From Poecilobothrus nobilitatus (Eukaryota; Arthropoda; Insecta; Diptera; Dolichopodidae): a DNA stretch of 64,000 nt. The first letter of the stretch is position 1. The number at the start of each line of letters is the position of its first letter. The stretch lies in assembly GCA_947095535.1 (NCBI GenBank), contig OX352774.1:79546416-79610415 (forward strand). The letters run 5' to 3'. Shown in pieces: positions 48,546 through 59,106 of the stretch. The notes under the pieces were generated by a model. It saw only the letters and a program-made list of their open reading frames with translations. It was not told the DNA's origin and ran no database searches. Both the position numbers and the translations under genes were made by a program.

Positions 48546-51500
48546 TCTATTATTGCCGTGATTTTGTATACTTATTGTTTTTAACACAATATAGCTCTCT
48601 ACAATTATATAGTTTCATCTACCACTTTTAGTTTTTTAAAGAGATTTTTTTTTTTTTTTTTTTTTGTTTTGTAAAACTATAATAAAAAATTTATATATTT
48701 AATCCTTTCAATATGATGATAAATATAAGTTTTGTTACAAGTTCATTCCATGGTTAATTTACCAGCATCTTATCATCCTATCCGCATATATTTAAGGAAT
48801 TGCTAATATTATTATTATTACTTTCCTTTTTTTGTGTAGAATTGATTGAAATGAATCGAATTTTTCTTTTACAATATATTATTTAAAAAACTGACCTTTT
48901 TCTTTTCCAGATGAGATTTAATCTATTAGAATTTTTGTTCAAAAAAAAATTCTATTGAGTGAAAACGTAAAAAAAAAAAAAAAAAAATCACGTATTTCCA
49001 TAAAAAATTTCTTTTCAATTTTCATTATTTGGGAAAAAAAAAAATTTATTTTATCAGAATATCTTAAGTCCTTTTTTACTTTTTTTTATTTTTTATTTTT
49101 TTTTAACTTTGTTAGACAATTTGAATTAAACTTTAGTTATTGTTAAATTGTAACATTGGTAACCTTATGTCAGGGCGAAACAATACAATTTGAAAAATTT
49201 CCTTTTCTAAATAAAATTTCGTTTTTTTTATAAGTTTTTTTTATAAAAAAAAGAATCAAATAAAAATAGAAAAAATTTTTTTATTTAAAATATTTGGGGC
49301 AATACAGATTTTAGCAACTTTTTGAGCCTAATATGTTCACTCTATGTGATCTTAATTAAATGACTGTGCAAAGTAGACCTTAAAGGCTATTTTTTTTTTT
49401 AATTTGAATCAGAAGTTTTCATGAAACCAGGTAGTAAATTTTACACCTTAATGTATGTTTACTATGATGAAAAGCTGCAAAGATTCGAAGTAAAATCGAA
49501 CCATGAAAAATTATGAAATTTCCCTTCTTTTGCAGTACCTACTATATGTTATTGTTTATGCTATTTGAGGTATTTAAGTCGATTTAATTAAATTTTCAAT
49601 AAGATTACCACATGGAAGAAAAATTCAGTGATTTTCTTTTACATTTTCTATGAATAAAAAAAAAACAAAACGGGATTTTCCTTTTACAATTCTATTGAAT
49701 AAAAGGAAAAAGAAATTTTCTTTTATTTTATTTTTACAGTTTGAGAAAACATATATGATCCCATTTATTTTACTAACATATGTTTTTTTTTTTTTTTTTA
49801 TTTTTTATTTTTTTTTTATATAATATACGGGTTTTGACGTATGTATGTAAAAAAAAAAATCATATTATGTACATTATAGTAGTTGTAAAAAACCATTTTT
49901 CAAATGGTGTATTTGTGGTTGCAGACAATTAGCAAACAATGAAATTGTATTTTTTTTTTTTGTTATGACCTCCCAATTATATTTTGTTGCTTTCTTCAAT
50001 CAGCCTCCCACTTTTAACTTTTGTTTTTTTTTTTATTAATAATTTCAAACGTTTTTTTTTTTTTTTGACATTCGAATTTACCGTTCTATAGAATTTCATT
50101 TAGTTATTTTTTTTTTTTTTAAAACTTACAAATTTTATGTTTTTTTTTTTTAGAAGAATGAAATCATGTTGTGCAATGCAACCTACATAATATTATGTTC
50201 GTATATCCGGTGGTGGATATTAATGTTGTAAATATTTTATTTAAAAAAAAAAAAAAAAATGTACACAAATATGTTGTATAATTTCATGTGTATATATATA
50301 TATTATATATATACATATACATTGTATATATTATATATTTTGTGGTCTTCTAATTTTTTAACGAAACGCAATGTATGTGGTATACGTACGTGATAAAAAC
50401 CTTCATTTTATCAATAAAATGTTAGAAAAATCTAGGAAAAAAAAAGGGGTGAAATTTTTTTTAAATGAAAGGTTTAAATGAAAAACGAAAAAAAAAAAAA
50501 AAAAAATTGAACTTTTTTATTAGTAGCTATTGTACAAGTGGTTTATAAATTTTAATAAAAAAAAAACTGTTATTGCGAAAAAGTTTTGCGTTTATTTTTC
50601 TTTTTTTGTTTTGATATTTTTGAATAAAACTGAAAACCCTTTGGTTTTTATTATATTTTAAAATTGCATTCAAAATTAAATTTGATTCATGTTTTTTTTT
50701 GGAAGTTCTTCTTCCAGTTGTTGTGTTTGGTTGTTTCGAAAAAAAAAAAAAAACAACAAATGGTTGTTGTTTTTGGTTGATATTTTTCTTTATAAAAAAT
50801 ATATTATACTCATATATAGGATAGGGTTCATTGTTTTTTAATGAATGGTTCGTTCAAAAAATATTTTTAAATTGCATACAGTTTGGTACTGGGTTTTATG
50901 ATTTCCAAACGAAAAAAAAAAAAAAAAATGTGAAGTATACTTATATCTCTTTTTAATAAAAATTTCATGTTTTTGATGGTTTAATTAATAAATTTTTTAT
51001 TATTGAAGTATTATAAAAAAAAAAGACCAAAAACGAATGTTAACATTGAATTAAAAATGATTTTTTAAAATTTTTTTTTATTTTAGCTATTATGATTGTC
51101 TTTTTCTTTAACGGTGTGCAAAAGACAAAAGTCCATATTGTTCTTTTCTATCATAGTAGTTCAAAAAAAAAAGTTAATTTCTTATTAAGAATACTCAGTA
51201 TTGGAGAAGCTTTCAGTATTGGATTTTTTTTTATTAAATACACCTATCCCTAGTTTTATACGTTACTTTTTGCCTACTTTTCGGACCTTATACGGTATTT
51301 AAAATGAAAAATTTTCAAAAAAAAACAAAAAAAGGGAAAAAAATTAGTCAAAATGAATATTTTAGATTAATAAATAAGGACATAATTATTTCTATAGTCA
51401 ACATTGTTGAACGCAGTGTAAAAAATGAAACCTTTGTATAAGAAATTAAAAAAAATTCCAATTTTCCCACCTTTGTTTCGGGGAACAGAACTTGAAATAT

Positions 51501-51835
51501 TGAGAAAATTGTGTATAATTATTTTCAATGAAACCATTAAAATGTATAGAAACAGCATCCCGTAAATCTAGGGAGATATCAATTAATACATAAGTGAATA
51601 TTACCTAAAACGATTCAAGTAAAAAAAAATCAACAATTATTTATTATAGATTTAATTTCCAATTCACACCGAATTGAAATCATTTCTGGTAAACCAAACC
51701 TTATGGAGTGTTTCATTAAGTATTGATTTCATCCGCTGATAAAAGTGATATTATAAAAATCTTTAAAAAAAGACTAATAGTGCAGCAATGTGGTATAATG
51801 GTGATAGAAAGTAATCAATTCAGTTTTATCAGAAT
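48545..51835. other. A/T-rich noncoding DNA
   Basis: A dense series of T and A runs of 10-18 bases. TA-rich microsatellite sequence lies at about 50290-50340. Open frames (48955-49146, 51367-51558) are low-complexity. No gene or repeat family is recognised. Confidence 0.55.
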
Positions 51836-51839
51836 CACT

Positions 51840-52075
51840 TTTTTTTAGCATATTTTCAAAAAAAAAAAAAAAAAAATTATTTGAAATATTACTTTATTCA
51901 TTCATTCTTCCTGTCCGTCCATCTGTTTACAAAATTTCTTCATCGTTTAAGATATAGCAATTAGAATATTTTATTTTTATCAAATTTTATTATTAATAAA
52001 TGACTGAATAAGCCAATTTTAGATTATTTTCGTTTACACGGAGTTGGTTTGAAGTTTTCATATAGTTTTGATGAT
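51840..52075 (+). repeat. Dispersed family J, truncated 5' copy
   Basis: TTTTTTAGCATATTTTCAAA, an A run, then CTTCCTGTCCGTCCATCTGT and TTACAAAATTTCTTCATCG match the family start. Similarity fades after about 200 bp. Confidence 0.6.
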
Positions 52076-52374
52076 GATACAATTCCGATGTACATGATTT
52101 TCTGAAAAGATTCTATTTTCTATATGTAAATAGGGAGAATACATTTTTTCTACTGAATTTATTTCTATTAAGGATTGTTGGTGTTGTTTCTATTATCTTA
52201 CTAAGAAGATTAGGTCATGTGCAATATAGAGAGATAATTTTATCAATTCCAACGTCACCGATAAAGTTACATTGTAAGTTAATTTTTTTTTGAGGAAAAT
52301 TTTTGTCCAAAAGTATTTTTTCTTCTAAAATTGACTTTTAAAATAAACATTTATGTATTATAAAACCATAAATA

Positions 52375-52623
52375 TTGGTCTGCTGGCAACAAAAATTAGG
52401 ATTTGTCGAGGATTTTAAATCAAAATTATATAATTCTAAACATTTTTATACAAAGAATTATTATAACTTCAATATGTTGACGATGTATTTTACTTATGAG
52501 AAGCTTACTGAAAGAGAAACTGGCATATTTTTGCACAAATTTCTTAATAACATTGACAATAATATTAAATTTACTTTAGAATTCGGAGGTAATGAAATCA
52601 ATTTTCTAGAATTAAAATTATAA
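52375..52623 (+). pseudogene. Penelope-like reverse transcriptase fragment
   Basis: The frame has 82 codons and no ATG at its start (TTG). Its last 45 residues read like the segment after the YVDD catalytic box of Penelope-like elements: a Lys/Glu-rich stretch (YEKLTERE), then FLNNIDNNIKFTLEFGG and NEINFLELKL. The family pattern there is roughly LNxIHPxIKFTxE, then INFLDL. At the position of the YVDD box the sequence is MYFTY, so the catalytic aspartates are gone. Nothing upstream extends the domain and the frame ends at a stop 20 bp before a SINE. It is a dead fragment. The assignment rests on pattern memory, not a search. Confidence 0.5.
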
Positions 52624-52640
52624 ATAATAAATTTTCTTTT

Positions 52641-52781
52641 TTTAGTGCATTTTCGTGCCACATAAATGTGATAAGGCAATAACACAGCCTTTCCTTTTCA
52701 ACCGTGGCTGGAAATATCGTAAGGTGGAATTATTTGTAAGACGTGTGTTTAATTCGAATCCCACACTCCCTCTGCGTACAG
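52641..52781 (-). mobile_element. SINE family B, truncated copy
   Basis: It matches 36905-37083 from AGTGCATTTTCGTGCCACA through AACACAGCCTTTCCTTTTCA to AATTCGAATCCCACACTCCC, then stops before the A-box end. The tRNA-like head is therefore incomplete. Confidence 0.75.
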
Positions 52782-52784
52782 AAA

Positions 52785-54850
52785 AAAAATAAATTTTCGA
52801 ATGCTATTATTCTTTTTTCATCACACCATTCTTGTCCAATTATAAAATTACAACTTTACATTCTCTATTACATATTTTGTGAACCCAACACTTTTATCTA
52901 ATGAAAATTTCAAAAATGAGTTAAACCTATTTCTAACATCGTCGTAAATAATGGTTACTAGAAACAAATGATATATAATTTATAAATATTTAAATTAAAA
53001 CTTCGAAGGATAGAAGACATCTTCTATGGAAATATATAACTGTATTTCCTGCATAATAACAAATTTACACTGGAGATGTTATTCGTCTGCGACACAATAT
53101 TGTTCATATCTGTTTTTTTTTTATTAAGAAAATTGTCGAATTTTTGTCCTTTTTCGTTATTTTTCTCATATACTATGAGTTAAAGAATTTATTTCAACCT
53201 TTAATTATTTGGAAATATTCTTTTATAAAATCTTTTTTTTTTCTGAAGAGAGCCAACAAAAAATTACTATGTATATTTACATTTTATCTAAATTAGATCA
53301 TTAAATTTAAAATGTTTTTGGAGAATGATATTAATAGTTTTGTTCTTGTTTTTTTTTTGTCCCTTTTTTTTTTGTAATCTTTTACCAAAAATACAGGATT
53401 CAATCAATAATGATTTTTGATAATATCGTAACATTTTATTTTGCACATATAATTTTTACCTTTATATACAGGTACAGGTAAAAAAAAAAAAAAAAAATTA
53501 GTTAAGAATTAAAAAAAAGGGATGACTAGTTATATCTGATTTTTGTGGTTGTAATGAAATAGGCTTTTGTTAAACTTTTAAATTACATTAAAGATTTGTT
53601 AGGTAAACCATCAGAAATTACATAAATGGCATTTGTTAATCTGATATTTTCTTCAAATGTTAAGGTTATCCGTCCCGTTCGGCCCAAATTAAAATAAACT
53701 TAAAACTTAAGTGATGAAAAAGGATTCATTTCAAAAACATTCTTCTACATTTTATTGTAATTATTTACTAAGGAACCATGTTTCGATTTTACCTTATTCT
53801 GTATTTTTATTTAGGTCATGCTTAAAACTGAAAATAAAAATATCATTAAGTACCTTTGATTTAAAGTTTTTTCACTTCATTTTCCCAAAAAATATTTTTA
53901 CTTAAATTTTTAAACGCGAATTCATTTTTTTTTTTTTTTTTCGTTTTTCATTTTCCTTTTTATTAATAACATTTATTTGTATTTGTATTTTTTATATTTT
54001 TATTTTTCATTTCTTTCATTGTTAAGGATTTCCTTTTTGTTTTTGTTTTTCTTCTTCATATAAATTTTTGAATACCACCACCGTGATTGAAAATAACAGG
54101 AAACATTTTCCAAAATGCTTAAAAGAAAAAAAAAAAATATTCTGCAAAAAAACAATGAACCATTTGAGAAACCAGGATAATAAAAATGATAAGGAAATTT
54201 GTTTTTATTGTAAGGTTACAATTTTTTGCTTTTTTTTTCTTTGTTTTTTCAGATTATCTTTTTAGCCAGGAAGAGAAATAGAAATTTGAATATCATCAAT
54301 TTGTAAGGGATGTTTTTTAATATACAAAAAAAAAAAAAATAAAAAAAGACGAAGGTCTGTTAAATAAGTTAAAGGTTAACTAAAAAGATACAATATACAT
54401 ATATTCTAATGTTAGTATGAAACTTTTTATACATGTATTTTCACTAACTGTATATTCTAAATAATGAATAATTTTCACAAGTGAGTTTAAAAATTTCAAC
54501 ACGTGAATTTACAAGCACGAGGATTAGTCTATATATGAAACATTTATAGTTTCTAACCTTGTAATTTTCTTTTATTTATTTTTTTACCTTTATTTTATAT
54601 AAGTTCCAAAATAGGCAATTTTAGTTTCAATTGTTTTCGATCAAAAAAAAAAAAAAAATGCCATTTTTGTTTGTTTTTTTATTTTTCTTTTCTTATAATA
54701 TGTATTCGTATGAAAAGGAAAGGTTAGATTAAGGATTTCTATTATGGGTAATAATTTTTTATGGACTGTAATTGTATTTCATTCGATAGTTTATAGTTTT
54801 TTATTCTTCTCTTTTAAGGATATTTTGCAAGAATTTTTTTGTTTATTTGT
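52785..54850. other. A/T-rich noncoding DNA
   Basis: No gene or repeat is recognised. Short frames at 53711-53905 and 54068-54265 are Phe/Lys-rich and span homopolymers. Confidence 0.5.
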
Positions 54851-54854
54851 TCCA

Positions 54855-55510
54855 CTCTACACGTACACTGTCTGTCTGTCCGTTTGTTTATAAAACTTTT
54901 ATAGCGTTTTAGACAGAATAATGAAATTATCTCCAATGTATAGTCTCTTTGAAAAATTGATGTTGTGTAACACATTTTTTATGTAGGGGGCACCCATTAT
55001 TTAGTTATGCCGCCTGAATTTGAAAAGTCATATTTTCAAATGATTATATCTCAAGTATTGTTTTACATTTTTTCAATCTACAAACTCTAAACGACAGGAC
55101 ATTTTGTTAGATTTATAAAATTATTTACAATTTGGTATTTTAATTTACTGTTATATTACATTCAAATTTTGGAAGATTTTCCTTCATCCTTTCTTCTTTC
55201 TTCCTCCTTAAGTTACCTTAGAAAATTTTTTTTGTACCTCGCTCTGTTTAAGAGCTGTCAGGAGTCGAAAAATAAAAATTTGCTATTTGTAGACACCTGT
55301 TCAACTTCTTTCAAAGTGAAAATGTAAAAATTAAATATTATATTTTTACATGTGTTTTCACAACAGCTTTTCCTAATTATATAGGATTTCCTTCAAATTG
55401 AAGAAAGTATTTCTTGATTTTGTGCAAGTCACAACTGTTTATCTGTTTTATTGTTTTTTCGAAAATGTGCGCCTTTAAGAACCTTTGGTTACTACATACT
55501 ACCTTCATTT
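54855..55510 (+). repeat. Dispersed family J, long copy
   Basis: It starts with CTGTCTGTCTGTCCGTTTGT and TTATAAAACTTTTATAGCG. Conserved blocks are ATTATATCTCAAGTATTG, CTAAACGACAGGACATTTTG, TTTTAATTTACTGTTATAT, TTTAAGAGCTGTCAGGAG, ATTTTTACATGTGTTTTCAC and AAAATGTGCGCCTTTAAGAA, in the same order as at 34557 and 43745. Confidence 0.7.
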
Positions 55511-55514
55511 TTAT

Positions 55515-56690
55515 TGAAATTATTAAAAAAATCTATTTTATTTATGTACACATTTTTTTTTTTTTTTATTATTATTTTTGATTATATTTTAAAAATTAAA
55601 ATGGCGAATATAAAATTTTAGTACCATATACTTAAGAAATACAATGGATTTTGGGATTAATATTTGAATTTGAATTTGTGTTGTTTTTTTATTTTAATAA
55701 AAAGTTTCCTTTAAGATTTTTTTTTTATTTATAATTCTTTACTCCATATCCTATACTTTAAATTTTACTTGCTACCGTGTAAGTAAATGGTAACTACAAT
55801 GTATAAACAGTTCAATTAAAATATATTCTATCATCATCAATGATACATTTATTTCCTCTGTTAGCAGAGCAGTATTAATATGTTAGTAGAATTTAAGAAT
55901 TTTCAATAATTAAATTAAAATGTTATTATACTGTTTTAGTTCACGCGCATGCTGCACAAAAGATATATTAAGAAGTTTCGCCTGTTTACTTATAGGTCTT
56001 ATAGTTGAAACACTAAGTTTTTCAGCTAATTATTTACAGCATTAGACATATCATGTTTGTTTAAGTTTAATATATAAAGATAGAATTTTCGCCTAACCTT
56101 AATTATCAACTATGGAAAATTTAGAAAAACCATTCCGTACAGTTAAGAAATAACATTAGTTCTTCAATTTTACTGTCTGATAACAACGTTTAAATATGAC
56201 TGTGAAAGTAGAAATTTTTGAAATTTCCATTTTTAAATTAGATACGATCGCAGACAGAGAAAGTGATGGAAATTTTCCACTTCTCCACTCGATGGATATG
56301 TTCATTATAGTTACTCTTTATAATTTTATTTTGTATCCTCAATTAGTTTTAAGAGTTACTGGTGATGAATTCATCATTGTTTCAATCCCCATGATACATT
56401 TTAAATTTAAATTTTAAAATGCGTATTTATTTTTGCTCTTGTATCGCTTTAAGGTACATATAATTTATATTAAAGTAACTGTATTTATCAACATTAAACA
56501 TTATTTTTCCCATCACTATAAGATATTTTTACACTACACGGTAAAAGAATGAGAAAATACCACACTACCACTTAAAAAAATTTAAAGAGTGAGATCAAAC
56601 GAGTTTCTTACCTGAAAAATCGTTATCTATAAATAAAAATATTCAATTGGAATGAAAACAAGTAAAAGTAACAGTAAGTCGATGCAACCG
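55515..56690. other. A/T-rich noncoding DNA
   Basis: A 73-codon frame at 56196-56417 has somewhat mixed composition but no recognisable domain or splice context. No gene is called. Confidence 0.45.
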
Positions 56691-56695
56691 ACTTA

Positions 56696-57710
56696 TTTAT
56701 ACCCTACACCTAAAAAATTCAAATTAAATTAAAAATCCATAAGTTATTTTAGTTAGGTATTTAATATAACTAAGCTAAAAATATAAATGCTTTTACAACC
56801 TTTGTACAAAATTTCAGATTTCTATCTTTATTAAATTCGAAAAAATGCTTGTTAGGTCTTGGGAAGTGTGTGAAGGCACGCGGACCACCAACCCAATTCA
56901 TCTCAAATTTTAAAGACATCAACAGGGTAGAACATTCTTATATCAAATTTCAAATTTATATATTTATTAATTTCGAAGATATGCTTGTTTGGTCTTAGGA
57001 GTTGTGTGGCAGATACCCGAACAACCATTCTAATTCATCTTAAATTTTGGACAAATCAGGGATTCAGGAAACAACACCCTAGTACCAAATTTGAAGTTTT
57101 TATCTTTATTAATTTCGAATATATGCTTGTTCGGTTTTGGGAGTTGTATGGGAGGTACCCGAACGACCACTCCAATTCATCTCAAATTTTAGAGATATCA
57201 GAGATTCAGGAAAACAACACCCTAGTACCAATTTTGAAGTTTCTATCTTTATTAATTTCGAATATATGCTTGTTCGGTTTTGGGATTTGTATGGGAGGTA
57301 CCCGAACAACCACTCCAATTCATCTCAAATTTTGGGGATATCAGGGATTCAAAAAAACACACTCTCGTACAAAATTGTAAGTTTCTATCTTTATTAATTT
57401 CGAAAATATGCGTATTAGGTTTTGGGAGTTGTATGGTAGGTACTCGAACGCATGGTCCGATTTCGCCCATTTGCAATCCCCGCCTTACCTTAGTCATTGT
57501 TAACCTACAGTATAAATTTCATCAAGATAGCATCATTATTTTTTGAGTTATCGTGCGTACGGACGGACGGACGGACATCGCTAAATCGACTCAGGCGGTG
57601 ATCCTGATTCAGAATATATATACATGTCTATACCTAACTCGCTTCCTTTTGGTGGTTACAAACACCATACCAAAGTTAATATACCCTATACTTAATGTGT
57701 AGGGTATAAA
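56696..57710. mobile_element. 1-kb element with 15-bp inverted ends and internal tandem array
   Basis: The left end TTTATACCCTACACC and right end TGTGTAGGGTATAAA (57696-57710) are inverted repeats with one mismatch. Near the right end ATACCCTATA / TAGGGTAT also forms a local hairpin. Before it come GGAC repeats (57560-57576), then CTAAATCGACTCAGGCGG and CCTGATTCAGAATATATA. This tail is of a kind often seen in fly noncoding repeats. No transposase is visible. It could be a nonautonomous TIR element; a Helitron-like element with a 3' hairpin is the alternative. Confidence 0.7.
56821..57440 (+). repeat. Five tandem units of about 142 bp
   Basis: The anchor ATGCTTGTT (ATGCGTATT in the last unit) occurs at 56845, 56981, 57123, 57266 and 57408, spacings 136, 142, 143 and 142. 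Each unit contains CTTTATTAATTTCGAA-, GGTTTTGGGAGTTGTATGG- and ATTCATCTCAAATTTT-like phrases. Several long open frames on both strands here arise because the unit lacks stops in some frames. They repeat with the unit and are not genes. Confidence 0.9.
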
Positions 57711-58172
57711 AATTTATGTTTACAACATTGTGGTACTAAGTAACACATTACTTTTTGTATAAAGGTTTCTTTTTCATCTACCACATTCTGAATACTATTC
57801 TGTAAAGATTTTTTTTTTTTACCATTTCAATCCTACTTTTTTTTTATTACTGAATGTGAATTAGACACGTTTCATTATAATTAAGAAATTCTAAATCTAA
57901 ATTAAAATTAATTTTGAAATTAAGATATAAATGAAAAACAAAAAAAAAAAAAACCACTGAAGTATAACAATATCTTCTTAATTCACTTATATGAGATGAC
58001 TAATTATTCTATTCGATTAATTTTATTTCTGGTAACACTCTTACACAGTCTTATTAAGAATTTTTGTTTTATTTTTTATTTTTTTTTTTATGTATTGCGT
58101 AACATTTCAACTAATTACGAATAATAATAAAAAAAAAAAAAATGAAAACCCTAAAAGCTTAGAATTGAAGAA
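57711..58172. other. A/T-rich noncoding DNA
   Basis: Nothing recognised besides A and T runs. Confidence 0.5.
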
Positions 58173-58180
58173 ATAAAATC

Positions 58181-58544
58181 GGATGTACTTTGAATTAGGG
58201 TCCACGTCCGATTGTTTGAAAATTTTCAAAATATCTTCGTTTCTAGAAACTTTGGAAATTTTTTTTTTTTTTTGTATAATAATTTTCATTTTGACCTATA
58301 ATATCTCCGAAACGGTAGCATCTATTACGATGAAAGGCATTGGTTAAACCCTATAATTTTGTAGAGTAACAGTTTTTTTTTAAATATACGACAGTACTAC
58401 AGTAGGGTAGGGTAATAATTTATTTGACCTTTAAATGACATTTCCGAGAAAAGTGGTCTTCTATGAAATATTTGTGATACCATTAGGTATCGTTAATGAA
58501 AATCTCATTATAATCGGACACGGACCCTAATTCAAAGTATCCTC
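58181..58544. mobile_element. 364-bp MITE with TIRs and 8-bp target duplication
   Basis: The left end carries ACTTTGAATTAGGGTCCACG and TCCGATT. The right end is its complement, AATCGGACACGGACCC then TAATTCAAAGT, with about two mismatches over 27 bp. ATAAAATC occurs directly outside both ends (58173-58180 and 58545-58552), a perfect 8-bp direct repeat consistent with insertion by an 8-bp-staggering transposase such as those of the hAT or P superfamilies. The terminal bases do not match the usual CAG start of hAT elements, so the superfamily is open. The interior has no coding frame. Confidence 0.85.
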
Positions 58545-58552
58545 ATAAAATC

Positions 58553-59068
58553 ATCAAATTAACATAAAAAATTAAGTTCACATCAGCATTTATTATTGCA
58601 ACAAAATCATCATATTTACATTTTTTTTTTTTTTATTCAACAAGAATTGGATAGTTTTTCTTTTTGTTTATATTATCCATCCTATATGTATGAAAATTAA
58701 TTTTATAAAACAAATCACGTACAACTATAAATATCCTTTAAGGCAATTTCTTTTTATCCATTTGGACAAAAAACAAAAAAAAAAAAAAAAAAAAAAACAA
58801 AACAACACAAGATAAGAAAATAAATTTTATTTATTTTTTTTTCCAAAAAAAAAAAAATAAAAACTTTGTTGAAAAATCTCCACCTTTTATTTATCTTATA
58901 ATCTGGGCACGACAATATCTGTAAATGACGGCGGATATGATCTATTACAAAAAGTGTTACCATCATTGCCATTCTATCAACAGACATAATATAATTTATA
59001 TAGTTTTTTTTGTTTATTTTTTTGTCTGTTTTATTTTCCTTTAATTTATCTCACACTTTGTTTTTCTT

Positions 59069-59106
<38 letters not shown>

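Noticed and set aside
56196..56417. 73-codon frame beginning MTVKVEIFEIS
   Set aside because: Mixed composition but no domain, splice context or conserved neighbour; the length is expected by chance in 64 kb of this DNA.
56985..57546. Several overlapping open frames of 69-131 codons on both strands
   Set aside because: They are translations of the 142-bp tandem unit and repeat with it. They have no ATG-to-stop logic beyond the array and no known domain.
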